Counted from the stretch's first letter, positions 7,738 to 17,162 are shown. The stretch: 64,000 nucleotides of DNA from Melioribacter roseus P3M-2 (GCF_000279145.1 NC_018178.1:1922001-1986000), one strand, 5' to 3'. Notes: generated by a model not told the origin, from the letters alone. Translations and numbers: made by a program.

Positions 7738-10161
7738 ATGATGAAATTAGGAATCGTCAAATTTTTTATCGTTTTGAGCTTTATGGCGGGAGCGATTTCC
7801 GCTCAATCTTTGGAAATTAGACAAGTCGAAAATTTTTGCGAAGACTGGAAATTTCATTTGGGCGATATAACCAACGGCAACGATCCCGCTCTTAACGATT
7901 CTGAATGGCGGGCGTTAAACTTGCCTCACGATTGGAGCATCGAAGGCAAATTCGACGAAAATAATCCGGCAACCGTCGGAGGCGGAGCTTTGCCCGGAGG
8001 CGTCGGTTGGTACAGAAAAAAATTTAGTGTGCCTTCTTCTTATTCGGGCAAACGCGTCTTCGTCGAATTCGACGGAATTTATATGAACAGTCAAGTCTGG
8101 ATTAACGGAGTTTATCTGGGCAACAGACCGAACGGATATATTTCTTTCAGGTATGAATTAACCGGTTATCTTAAATACGGAGAAAAAAACCTCCTTGCTG
8201 TAAAAGTCGACAATTCGAAACAACCTAATTCGAGATGGTACAGCGGATCCGGCATATATCGCAACGCGAGGTTAATTGTTACTAATCCCGTTTATGTCGA
8301 CCAATGGGGAACATACATAACAACGCCTCTTGTATCCGATTCCGTTTCGGAAATTAATCTTGAAATTTCTCTTCGTAACTCCAATGAAAAAGATGCTTTG
8401 GTCAATGTTAAAACCGTAATTTACGACCCCGACATGAAACAAATTGCAGCCTTGGAATCGAAAACCGAAATTCTTGCCGGCGGAAATAAAAAAGTTGTAC
8501 AGAAATTAAAAGTAGAAAAACCAATGCTATGGTCGATAGATAATCCGTATTTGTATAAAGCATATACTGCGATATATGAAAACGGAACGGCTCTTGACGA
8601 TTACATAACTCCGTTCGGAATAAGAACGATTAATTTTGACGCGGAGAAAGGATTCTTTCTCAACGGAGAATATATCAAAATAAAGGGCGTATGTAATCAT
8701 CACGATTTGGGAGCGCTCGGCGCCGCAGTGAACAAAAGAGCTATCGAAAGACAGCTCGAAATCCTCAAGAGAATGGGAGTAAATGCAATAAGAACATCTC
8801 ACAACCCGCCGGCTCCCGAACTGCTCGATTTGTGCGACAAAATGGGATTCCTCGTCATGGACGAAGCCTTCGATATATGGAAAAAAAAGAAAAGCGAATA
8901 TGACTATGCGCTCTACTGGGACGCATGGCATAAGAAAGACCTTGAAGATATGATATTGAGGGACAGAAATCACCCGAGTATCATTTTGTGGAGCATTGGC
9001 AACGAAGTGCTCGAACAGTGGGACCAGGAAGATTCGCTGGGTATCAAAATTACGCAGGAACTCGCATCGATAGTAAAAAAACTCGATACAACGCGTCCGA
9101 TAACGGCTGCGTGTAACGGTACGTCTCCCGACAACCCGTTATTCCGGAGCGGCGCGCTCGATATTATCGGATTTAATTATCATCACGATGAATATCCGGA
9201 CTTTCCGAAAAAGTTTCCCGGACAAAAATTCATTGCAACCGAAACTAATTCGGCTTTGGCTACACGCGGTCATTACGATATGCCGTCAGACAGCGTCAGG
9301 ATATGGCCGGAAAGGTGGGATAAACCCTTTCGCGACGGCAATCCGGATAATACCTGTTCGGCGTACGACAATTGCAGAACGCCGTGGGGTTCGACTCATC
9401 TCGACACGTGGAAAATTGTTAAAAAGTATGATTTCGTATCCGGAATGTTTATCTGGACGGGTTTCGATTATCTCGGGGAACCGACGCCCTACGGCTGGCC
9501 TTCAAGGAGCTCGTATTTTGGCGTAATCGACTTAGCGGGATTCCCTAAAGATGCGTACTACTTTTATCAAAGCGAATGGACGGATGATAAAATGTTGCAC
9601 CTGTTTCCGCACTGGAATTGGAATGAAGGCAAACCCGTGGATGTTTGGTCGTTTACAAATTTATCGGAAGTCGAACTCTTTTTGAACGGCAAGTCGATGG
9701 GGAAAAAAATAAAATCCGACGACGGTATGAGATTAATCTGGCCATTGAAATTTGAAAAAGGGGCATTGAAGGCGATAGGTATGTCGCCCGGCGCTGCGCT
9801 TGTGAAAAAAAATTACACTGCCGGCGAACCTTATAAACTGAGATTGGAAGCCGACCGGAATGTAATAAGGGCTGACGGTAACGACCTATCTTTTGTAACC
9901 GTGAAAGTACTGGATAAAAAAGGAAATTTGATTCCGGATGCGGATTACACAGTTAAATTCGAAATCGAAGGACCGGGGAAAATAGTAGGAGTCGACAACG
10001 GCTTGCAAACAAGTCACGAACCGTTCAAGGCTAATTACAGAAAAACATTTAACGGCATGTGTCTGGTTATCGTTCAGTCAGATAAAAATTACGGAAAAAT
10101 TGAATTGAAAGCTGTTGCGGAAAATTTAATCCCGTCCGAAATGATTATTTATACAAAATAA
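7738..10161 (+). CDS. Secreted GH2 beta-galactosidase-like enzyme with DUF4982
   Basis: The 807-residue protein has a signal peptide (cleavage near ISAQS) and the full GH2 layout: jelly-roll sugar-binding domain with LPHDWS and RWYSGSGIYR, Ig-like domain, TIM barrel, DUF4982 and a C-terminal Ig/invasin-like domain. The acid/base Glu423 is in WSIGNEV and the nucleophile Glu502 in ATETNSA. Start could be ATG 7738 or 7741; GAGGG just upstream fits either. The enzyme likely removes terminal beta-galactose (or a related beta-hexoside or arabinoside) from side chains. Its position behind the GH31 suits stepwise trimming of xyloglucan or related hemicellulose; the exact substrate specificity is inferred. 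Confidence 0.9.
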   Translation: MMKLGIVKFFIVLSFMAGAISAQSLEIRQVENFCEDWKFHLGDITNGNDPALNDSEWRALNLPHDWSIEGKFDENNPATVGGGALPGGVGWYRKKFSVPSSYSGKRVFVEFDGIYMNSQVWINGVYLGNRPNGYISFRYELTGYLKYGEKNLLAVKVDNSKQPNSRWYSGSGIYRNARLIVTNPVYVDQWGTYITTPLVSDSVSEINLEISLRNSNEKDALVNVKTVIYDPDMKQIAALESKTEILAGGNKKVVQKLKVEKPMLWSIDNPYLYKAYTAIYENGTALDDYITPFGIRTINFDAEKGFFLNGEYIKIKGVCNHHDLGALGAAVNKRAIERQLEILKRMGVNAIRTSHNPPAPELLDLCDKMGFLVMDEAFDIWKKKKSEYDYALYWDAWHKKDLEDMILRDRNHPSIILWSIGNEVLEQWDQEDSLGIKITQELASIVKKLDTTRPITAACNGTSPDNPLFRSGALDIIGFNYHHDEYPDFPKKFPGQKFIATETNSALATRGHYDMPSDSVRIWPERWDKPFRDGNPDNTCSAYDNCRTPWGSTHLDTWKIVKKYDFVSGMFIWTGFDYLGEPTPYGWPSRSSYFGVIDLAGFPKDAYYFYQSEWTDDKMLHLFPHWNWNEGKPVDVWSFTNLSEVELFLNGKSMGKKIKSDDGMRLIWPLKFEKGALKAIGMSPGAALVKKNYTAGEPYKLRLEADRNVIRADGNDLSFVTVKVLDKKGNLIPDADYTVKFEIEGPGKIVGVDNGLQTSHEPFKANYRKTFNGMCLVIVQSDKNYGKIELKAVAENLIPSEMIIYTK

Positions 10162-10171
10162 TGGCGAGGGT

Positions 10172-12109
10172 ATGAAAAAACTTTCGGTAATTGCAATATT
10201 GTTAACGGCGGTTGTTACTTCAGTAATTGCGCAATCGGATACTAATTGTTTCCTGATCGATTTCGAACCTAAAAAAGCAGTCGTTCCCGAATATATTGAT
10301 GCGGTCAAACCGGATAAACCCGCTGATGTGGCGGTTACAATTGCAATGACGGACACAATCGGGAAAATATCCAAATATATTTTCGGCAATGCGCTGGCAG
10401 TCTGGATTGGCAACGATCCGATTTACGATAATGTTTTCGTTAATCAGGTAAAGAAATTGGCTCCTACTTTGATTCGTTATCCCGGGGGGAGCTGGTCTGA
10501 TATCTTTTTCTGGAACGGGATTGCCAAGAATGTTCCTCCGACGGTATGGGACGGAACACAAAATAAATGGGTGGAATTTACACCGCAATTGGGGAAAAAT
10601 AGCTGGCCCACCACAATCGATAATTATTATCGATTAAGGGAAGAAGTTTCTACTCAGGGTTTGATTACAATAAACTACGGTTATGCGCGTTACGGAACGG
10701 GAGACGACCCGGTGGCGGAAGCGGCTCATCTTGCAGCCGATTGGGTGCGCTATGATGCAGGGCGCACAAAATTCTGGGAAATCGGAAATGAAAACGGCGG
10801 TCCCTGGGAAGCCGGATGGAAAATCGATACAGCTCTGAATAAAGACGGTCAGCCGGAAATCATTTCGGGCGAATTGTACGGAAAACATTTTAAGATTTTT
10901 GTCGATTCGATGAAAGCCGCTGCCGCAGAAATAGGTACCGAAATTTATATCGGGGGACAGATTCTTCATTTCGACGGCACAAACAGCTGGAATCCCGTCG
11001 ACAGAACCTGGAACGCGGGATTTTTCAAAGAAGGCGCCGAAGCGGCGGATTTTTACGTAATCCATAATTATTTCGGACAAACGAAAAATGCAAAATCTTT
11101 GCTCGATGTGGCTTCCAGCGAGGTAAAGAAAAATATTGAATTTATATTGAAAGATATACCGGCAAAAAATGCGCCATTTAAACCGGTCGCTTTAACGGAA
11201 TATAATATGAACAGCGCGGGAGGCGAGCCGGATTTGCCGAAAACATCGATCATTAACGGCATGCAATCGGTAATACTTTTTAATGAGCTGATTAAATATA
11301 ATTTCGGCATGTCGGCTCGATGGTTGCTTGCAAATTGGGAAAGCGACGGTATGTTCTATCGCGGCAATAATAAAAGTATTCAGGCGTGGAATCCGCGTCC
11401 CGATTTTTATTACATCTATTTCTTGAAAAAATTCGTTGGAGACCATTCGATTAAAAACGAAGTAAAAGGGAATTCGCAGGTTTTGGCATATTCCTCTTCA
11501 TTCGGTTCCGGGCATATAGGCGTTGTTATAGTGAACAAATCCACGGCGGCGCAAACAGTTAAAATATATCCCGCCGAGTACGGAGTAGGCAATAAATATT
11601 ACGTCTATTCCTTGACAGGCGGAACGGACAACGGCGAATTTTCGCAATATGTCTATGTCAATGGTGAATACGGACCGACGGACAAAGCGCAGGGTCCTCT
11701 TGCCGTACTTGATGATATTCCGGCTATGGCTTATGAAGTGGAAGATGAAATAAAAGTGGAATCGCCCGCGCGTTCGGTTCAATTTATTTTGATCGAGCCG
11801 GGTAACAAAATCGTTTCGGTCGATGACCCGGCTCCGCTCAATCATGAATTTCAACTTTATCAGAACTTCCCGAATCCGTTTAATCCCACGACAACTATCT
11901 CGTTCAGTTTGCCGGGCAATGAAACCGTATCGTTAAAAGTGTACGATATTTTGGGAAGGGAAATTGCCTCGATATTAAATAATGAAAATTTAGCTGCGGG
12001 ATATCACGAGTACAGCTTCGACGGCGAAAATTTATCTTCCGGCGTATATATCTATAGCCTTCATACCGGAGAAAAAATCCTGAACGGGAAGATGACCCTG
12101 ATTAAGTAA
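10172..12109 (+). CDS. Secreted clan GH-A arabinofuranosidase-like glycosidase with T9SS sorting domain
   Basis: The 645-residue product has a signal peptide (ends near VIAQS) and a TIM-barrel domain with LIRYPGGSWSD. The candidate acid/base Glu207 lies in WEIGNENGGPWE and the candidate nucleophile Glu343 in ALTEYNMNS. These features point to clan GH-A near GH51/GH39-type alpha-L-arabinofuranosidases, though the family cannot be fixed by eye. The last 80 residues carry LYQNFPNPFNPTTTISF, VYDILGRE and SSGVYIYSL, the type IX secretion C-terminal signal found in Ignavibacteria. Thus this enzyme is probably exported to the surface while the two upstream glycosidases stay periplasmic. It follows the GH2 gene by 10 bases and is the last gene of the cluster. 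Confidence 0.82.
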   Translation: MKKLSVIAILLTAVVTSVIAQSDTNCFLIDFEPKKAVVPEYIDAVKPDKPADVAVTIAMTDTIGKISKYIFGNALAVWIGNDPIYDNVFVNQVKKLAPTLIRYPGGSWSDIFFWNGIAKNVPPTVWDGTQNKWVEFTPQLGKNSWPTTIDNYYRLREEVSTQGLITINYGYARYGTGDDPVAEAAHLAADWVRYDAGRTKFWEIGNENGGPWEAGWKIDTALNKDGQPEIISGELYGKHFKIFVDSMKAAAAEIGTEIYIGGQILHFDGTNSWNPVDRTWNAGFFKEGAEAADFYVIHNYFGQTKNAKSLLDVASSEVKKNIEFILKDIPAKNAPFKPVALTEYNMNSAGGEPDLPKTSIINGMQSVILFNELIKYNFGMSARWLLANWESDGMFYRGNNKSIQAWNPRPDFYYIYFLKKFVGDHSIKNEVKGNSQVLAYSSSFGSGHIGVVIVNKSTAAQTVKIYPAEYGVGNKYYVYSLTGGTDNGEFSQYVYVNGEYGPTDKAQGPLAVLDDIPAMAYEVEDEIKVESPARSVQFILIEPGNKIVSVDDPAPLNHEFQLYQNFPNPFNPTTTISFSLPGNETVSLKVYDILGREIASILNNENLAAGYHEYSFDGENLSSGVYIYSLHTGEKILNGKMTLIK

Positions 12110-12200
12110 CGAAGTCGTCAATAAATAACAAAGAAAATATGCACTAGAATGAAATAATAAAGAGCTCTAAAAAGTCTAATATTAATAAATTGTTAAATTT

Positions 12201-13249
12201 ATGATTTACAGAAAGAAAAAATATACGTCGTTGGCTGCCGTATTAATTACCGCAACGGTCATATTATTGATATTGAATTTAGCATTACCTTTTGACCTGC
12301 GATTGCAAACGATTGCGAAAATAGCGCCTTATAAATCCCTGGATGTAATAAGATACGACAACGGCGAAATTGAAGCCAGGTATTATTATTTCGGCAAAAA
12401 CTACGGTCTGTTTTCTTTCGTCCCTGAAAGAGGCGACAACTTCGAATTCAAAACCTCTGCTCTCAATTCGAAAAAAATCGGATCAGGCGATACAATCCTT
12501 TCGATTTTTTCCGACCGTCTTCAACATGAGATCATAAAACTGGAGGCTGAACTGGCAAATGCTATGTCCGAACTGATAATATCCGAAACGGGAGAAAAAC
12601 CTCAATTAATTGAGGCGGCGCGTTATAAAGTGCGCCTTGCGGAAAAAATAATTGAACGGCAACTTTTGCAATTTAACAGAGCAGATTCGCTTTACAAGAA
12701 AAAATTAATATCATCAGACGAATATGAAACATATAAATATTCGCTCGAACAGAGCAAAATTCAGAAAACTATTTATGAATACGAACTACGGAATCTAATG
12801 ACCGGCTCTAAAAAAGAACAAATCGATTTCTTGAAATCGAAAATACGCGGACTAAAGAATGAATTGGAAAACTTAAAAAAAGGAATGATAAACATCGGCT
12901 GATCGCTCCATTTGAAGGCGTTGCCTTTCAGAGAGTTAACTCGGATACTCTCTTTTCAGTATTGAATACAGACACACTTATTCTTCGGATTCCCGTAAAA
13001 GAAAAAGACAAAGGTTATCTTCAAACCGGAGAGAAATATAATATTAAGCTTGATGACGGTAATGTTATTGCCGGGAAATTGGTTGGCGCCGAGAGCGAAA
13101 TCAAATACATAGAAAATACAAATGTGATCTTTTGCTCTTTTTCCTTCGAAAATACAAATCACAAATACAATCCCGGAGCATTCTATCCGGTTGAACTGAT
13201 TCTGGGGAAGACTAACTTGAAAGAATATTTATGGAGGCTGTTCGAATAA
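12201..13249 (+). pseudogene. HlyD-like membrane fusion protein, interrupted by a -1 frameshift
   Basis: The first frame (12201-12902) gives one transmembrane helix (LAAVLITATVILLILNLALP), a short beta region and a long coiled coil ending in ENLKKG, where it runs into a stop. The second frame (up to 13249) resumes without a credible start as HRLIAPFEGVAF, then a beta-barrel part with LRIPVKEKDKGYLQTGEKY. In HlyD/MFP proteins a coiled coil is directly followed by this APFxG strand, so the two frames are one protein of about 349 residues. A -1 shift at A7 (12875-12881) joins them. It could be a real mutation, a sequencing homopolymer error or programmed slippage. It precedes the VTC gene with zero spacing, so the three genes to 14687 form an operon. 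Confidence 0.75.
12875..12881 (+). other. A7 slippery-type heptamer at the HlyD frame junction
   Basis: In the upstream frame the bases read TTA AAA AAA GGA, that is A AAA AAA, which fits the X XXY YYZ rule for -1 slippage. Shifting by -1 here restores the HlyD reading frame. A small hairpin (AAGGC-GTT-GCCTT, about 33 bases downstream) exists but is farther away than usual frameshift stimulators. Confidence 0.5.
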
Positions 13250-13990
13250 ATGTCGCGCATTGAAAATAAATATTGGGTCGCCGTGGAAAATTTGGATGAA
13301 ATGAGAGAACTCGTCTTGAATTATATGAATCACGATTATTATTCCGAAATTATGAAAAATAAATTTTATACGGTAAGAAGCATCTATCTCGACAACGATC
13401 AATTCGACGCTTATTATGAAAAAACGGCCGGACTCGAAAAAAGAAGTAAGTACAGGATAAGAGCTTACAATCAGATGAATGCCGGTAAAACTGTCTATTG
13501 CGAAATTAAGAGTAAAATTAAAGAATATATTAGCAAAGAAAGATTTCCGATTGCTTTCAACGAAGTTGCGGACTTTCTCGTCTATCCGGATATGTTGAAA
13601 ATCAAAAATCACTCGGCGGATTATAAATTACGATTGTTTGCCGCGAATAATTTTATATACAGCGTCAAGAAAAAAAATATGAAGCCGGTGGTTAATGTGG
13701 TTTACGAAAGGGAGGCTTTCGAGTGCAAATACGGATCGGGACTCAGAATAACTTTCGATATGAACTTGAGGGGCGCCGAAACAAACTCGGTTACTAATCT
13801 ATTTGACGAGGATTCATTGAGAGAAGTAAAGAGAGGATATTTTATACTCGAAATAAAATACGGTCGTATGTTGCCGTCGTGGGTAATGTCTTTAGTGAAT
13901 CGTTTTGGCTTGAGAAAAGAAGCGATATCCAAATATGTTTTATGTCTTGAAGAGAGCAAAAGTAATATACCTAAAATAAATCGGATATAA
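13250..13990 (+). CDS. VTC-domain (polyphosphate polymerase-like) protein
   Basis: The 246-residue product resembles the VTC domain, a tunnel-fold (CYTH-like) domain that in yeast polymerises polyphosphate from ATP. Visible elements are VRSIYLDNDQFDAYYEK, a basic RSKYRIRAYN strand, YCEIKSKIKEY, VVYEREAF and the C-terminal FILEIKYGRMLPSWV, with the alternating Lys/Arg/Glu expected on tunnel strands. It is cytoplasmic with no signal peptide. ATG 13250 directly follows the stop of the HlyD-like gene, and the DUF4956 gene starts two bases after its stop. Bacterial VTC proteins are often paired with DUF4956 membrane proteins; whether they make polyphosphate or handle another polyanion is not known. 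Confidence 0.85.
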   Translation: MSRIENKYWVAVENLDEMRELVLNYMNHDYYSEIMKNKFYTVRSIYLDNDQFDAYYEKTAGLEKRSKYRIRAYNQMNAGKTVYCEIKSKIKEYISKERFPIAFNEVADFLVYPDMLKIKNHSADYKLRLFAANNFIYSVKKKNMKPVVNVVYEREAFECKYGSGLRITFDMNLRGAETNSVTNLFDEDSLREVKRGYFILEIKYGRMLPSWVMSLVNRFGLRKEAISKYVLCLEESKSNIPKINRI

Positions 13991-13991
13991 A

Positions 13992-14687
13992 ATGATTGAA
14001 AATTTCCAGTCGCTCAATCTTTTTTCGCCGGGCATTGACGAAATAATCGTCAATCTGATAGTGGGACTTATTTGCAGTTTTATGGTATCTATGGTCTATC
14101 GTTTTACTTACAAGGGACCGGGCTATTCGGAAAATTTTGTCAATTCGCTTGTGTTTCTTTCGGTGATTACAGCGCTGGTGATTATGGTTATCGGAAATAA
14201 TCTGGCCAGAGCTTTCGGACTGGTCGGGGCTCTTTCGATTATCAGGTTCCGGACAGCAATAAAAGATACTATCGATATCGTATATATTTTCTTGTCGCTT
14301 GCCATCGGAATGGCCGCCGGCGTCGGTTACCATAAAGTTGCCGTAATCGGCACTATTTTTATATCGGGTATTTTAATCCTTTTTATGAAGACCAACGTCG
14401 TCAATTTCAGAAGCAATCAATATATACTGACGTTTTCTCTTAAAACGGAAAATTATTCTGCCGAAGATTTTGAGAAGATAGACGCAAAAATAAAATCCGC
14501 TATTATCAATTTTTGTAAAAGTATGGAAATGATAAATATGAGGACAAACGAAGCCGGCAAAACAATCGATTATACATTCTATATTATTATCAGTAAAAAT
14601 AAAAACAGCGGCGAACTTGTCGCAAACCTAAAAAATCTCGAAGGAGTGGTAAACATAAATCTGTTCTTCGACAAACAAAATATTTAG
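13992..14687 (+). CDS. DUF4956 membrane protein
   Basis: The 231-residue protein has about four transmembrane segments in its first half (the third includes GLVGALSIIRFRTAIKDT, the signature stretch of DUF4956, related to the MgtC-like fold). A soluble C-terminal domain with ACT-like alternation (YILTFSLKTENYS through VVNINLFFD) follows. It completes the HlyD-like/VTC/DUF4956 operon. Function is unproved; association with VTC proteins suggests a membrane partner for polyphosphate or polysaccharide handling. Its stop codon overlaps the stop of the convergent polyferredoxin gene by three to four bases. Confidence 0.87.
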   Translation: MIENFQSLNLFSPGIDEIIVNLIVGLICSFMVSMVYRFTYKGPGYSENFVNSLVFLSVITALVIMVIGNNLARAFGLVGALSIIRFRTAIKDTIDIVYIFLSLAIGMAAGVGYHKVAVIGTIFISGILILFMKTNVVNFRSNQYILTFSLKTENYSAEDFEKIDAKIKSAIINFCKSMEMINMRTNEAGKTIDYTFYIIISKNKNSGELVANLKNLEGVVNINLFFDKQNI

Positions 14688-16246
14688 AAAGGAAACTCGG
14701 CGCCCGTATCAATTTCCTGATGCTTGTCTTCCGATTCGGGATTGATTTTGGCTGTTTTGTGTACGGCATTGCCTTCCACGTAAATTGCTTTGTAAGGCTT
14801 AACCGGGCATGCGTGTTCGCATGCGCCGCATCCGATGCAATAATCTTCCCGTACTTCCGGTATAAACAAATTGTTTTTGTAGGGAATCATGTGAACTGCT
14901 TTTGTGGGACAATGCTCGGCGCAGGCTCCGCAATCGGTATTTTGCGTTTTTACAACGCAGTTGTCTTCTATGAACTTTGCTACGCCCAGTTGTGTGAGTT
15001 TTTTCTCTTCGACGGTTAGAGGCATAATTGCGCCGGTCGGACATACTTCCCCGCAGGTAACGCAATCGAAATTGCAAAATCCGGCATTGTTGTCTAGACG
15101 CGGTTGCAGCATTCCATTTAATCCGTATTCCAGAAACGACGGCTGCAATACTTGAGTCGGGCAGGCGCTTATGCAAAGATGGCAGGCTGTACACGAATTA
15201 TTGAAACGCTCCAGGCTTTTTGAGCCGGGAGGAGACACGGCGTATTTCCTGAAAACCGGAACCGTGCTCGGTTTGGCGACGACGATCTTCTTTTGTAGCT
15301 TTTGCCCGAGGAATGTAAGCGACGAGAAATAAACCGCGCTTTTAATTATAAAATTCCGTTTGCCTTCGTCTGTTTCTGTTTTATTGCTTTTAGATGAATA
15401 CCCCGTTGAATAAACTATCCCTTTTGTGGGACACGCCGAAATGCAGTTGAAACACATCACGCAGTTTTCATGCTCGACTTTTTTATTTTCGCTGTCGATG
15501 CAGTTCCCTTTGCAATCCCTTTCGCACAGACCGCAGCTGAGGCAATCTTCGTTTTTGATTCTTATCTTAAAGAACGAATAACGCGACATCAATCCCAAAA
15601 GCGTGCCTACCGGACAGATTAAGTTGCAGTAATGCCTCCCTTTGGTAAATGCCAAATATGCAATAAATACCAGATATAAGAAAGCAACTAAAAAAGGAAT
15701 GGCATTAAACGCTTTTATCTCGGCAGGATATACAGAATAGACGTCGAAGTAAGATAAAAGGGAAGAGACAAGATTATTGATAAAAATCGCTGCGGGACGC
15801 AGGAAATTTCCTGCAATTCTTCCGTAAATGCTGTACGGATCCAAAACGAGAAATCCGGTGGCCGCGCCGGCAATAACGAGCAGGAAAGGAATTGCCGTTA
15901 ATGTAATTTTAACGATCTTGTTCGGCTTTATAAAACTTAGTTTTCTTTTACGTTTTTTTTTCGCTATATAATTAATAATATCCTGAAGAATTCCGAGCGG
16001 GCAAATAGTCGAACAGTATATTCTTCCGAAGAGGACGGTTAAGAGAATAATTATAATAAATCCCGCTGACGTAAATGAAAACAAGAGTATGCTTTTGAGT
16101 AAAGAAGGAACAAACTGAAAAAACAGAATCGTATTGAATAAGTGTGAAGAAACGCTGTTTGTGAAATCGATCAGGATATAAGTGACGGGAATAAAAAATA
16201 GGATCGCAAGAACAATGCGTATTTTTTTCAAGAGTCCCGTGCCCAT
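14684..16246 (-). CDS. NapH/NosR-like membrane polyferredoxin
   Basis: The 520-residue protein starts with about five transmembrane helices carrying two CxxxCP motifs (YCSTICPLG and YCNLICPVG) as in NapH/NosR/RdxA proteins. It then has six Cys-rich segments, including CLSCGLCERDC, CVMCFNCISACP, CTACHLCISACP, CDCV-type CNFDCVTCGEVCP, CGACAEHCP and CIGCGACEHACP. It should therefore bind several [4Fe-4S] clusters and pass electrons between the quinone pool and a periplasmic or membrane partner. The upstream DUF362 gene is one base away and is probably the partner. No catalytic subunit of a known reductase is encoded nearby, so the terminal acceptor is unknown. Confidence 0.85.
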   Translation of the reverse strand: MGTGLLKKIRIVLAILFFIPVTYILIDFTNSVSSHLFNTILFFQFVPSLLKSILLFSFTSAGFIIIILLTVLFGRIYCSTICPLGILQDIINYIAKKKRKRKLSFIKPNKIVKITLTAIPFLLVIAGAATGFLVLDPYSIYGRIAGNFLRPAAIFINNLVSSLLSYFDVYSVYPAEIKAFNAIPFLVAFLYLVFIAYLAFTKGRHYCNLICPVGTLLGLMSRYSFFKIRIKNEDCLSCGLCERDCKGNCIDSENKKVEHENCVMCFNCISACPTKGIVYSTGYSSKSNKTETDEGKRNFIIKSAVYFSSLTFLGQKLQKKIVVAKPSTVPVFRKYAVSPPGSKSLERFNNSCTACHLCISACPTQVLQPSFLEYGLNGMLQPRLDNNAGFCNFDCVTCGEVCPTGAIMPLTVEEKKLTQLGVAKFIEDNCVVKTQNTDCGACAEHCPTKAVHMIPYKNNLFIPEVREDYCIGCGACEHACPVKPYKAIYVEGNAVHKTAKINPESEDKHQEIDTGAEFPF

Positions 16247-16247
16247 A

Positions 16248-17162
16248 CTACATTACGATTCTTTCAATATTGAGCGACTTCAGGTCTTTAACGCCTAAAC
16301 CCATCGAATCCGCAATAGTTATATAAGGTACGTCTTCGGGTTTAATGCCGAAAAGCAGCGCCGAAGCGGAATCTGCCGCCACCGGATCGGTAGATATAAT
16401 TTGGGACTTCATTACTACGACATCCGACTTAGACACGCCGCGCGGGCCGTTCTTCTTCATTACGTAATAAGCGTCGACTATATTTAAATCCGGTTTGCGG
16501 AATGTTCCGAAATCGGCTATGCATTGATGCAGACCCGTTCTGTGCCAGTATCCCCTGTCCCATACAACGCCCATTAAATTCTTGAGGCAAACTGTAATGC
16601 GAGCCGAGCCGTGATGTTTTAGAATCGGCATATTAATAAATACGTCGGATTCAAGTATCAACTCATGAACTTTTGCTTGTTTTAATAATTTCCCATTTTT
16701 AACGTTAACCTTGTGATAGTAACTTTCGCTGTTGCCCGGCACAATTGTTCCGCCTGCGTCTTTGACGGCTTTTTCAATTCCGCTGTTTGAATAAGCCCTG
16801 CGCCAGTCGTCGCAAGTATGGTCGAAAACGTAGACTTCTTTAGCGCCCGCTTCGAAACAGCGTTTGACAACGCGGGAGACGAGTTCCGGATTTGTATTTG
16901 CCGCTCTTTCCGGAGTAGTATCCCATCCGATGTTCGGTTTTATTACAACTTTCGAATTCGGTTTTACGAATTTCTTTATTCCGCCCATGGAGGCGATTCC
17001 TTTGTCGAACATATCGCCGGGAGCGCCGCCTTTAACGGCTACCAGATCGTAATTGCCGCTTCCTGCCGCAAATATTTGTCTTCCTAATCCCGGTATTGAC
17101 GCGCCTGCGGTAAGTAAGATGCCGCCCTGCAAACTTTTTATTATAAAGTCTCTCCGTTTCAT
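16248..17162 (-). CDS. Tat-exported DUF362 protein
   Basis: The product is about 304 residues. I choose the ATG at 17162 rather than the in-frame ATG at 17174, since a GAGG lies eight bases ahead of it and the protein then begins MKRRDFIIKSLQGGILL, a twin-arginine-type signal (KRRDF). The mature part has VVIKPNIGWDTTPERAANTNPE and VFINMPILKHHGSARITVCL, hallmarks of DUF362. The family often occurs with ferredoxin-like proteins, and here it is directly coupled to the membrane polyferredoxin. It is probably a periplasmic redox or ligand-binding partner; no enzymatic activity is established. Confidence 0.88.
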   Translation of the reverse strand: MKRRDFIIKSLQGGILLTAGASIPGLGRQIFAAGSGNYDLVAVKGGAPGDMFDKGIASMGGIKKFVKPNSKVVIKPNIGWDTTPERAANTNPELVSRVVKRCFEAGAKEVYVFDHTCDDWRRAYSNSGIEKAVKDAGGTIVPGNSESYYHKVNVKNGKLLKQAKVHELILESDVFINMPILKHHGSARITVCLKNLMGVVWDRGYWHRTGLHQCIADFGTFRKPDLNIVDAYYVMKKNGPRGVSKSDVVVMKSQIISTDPVAADSASALLFGIKPEDVPYITIADSMGLGVKDLKSLNIERIVM

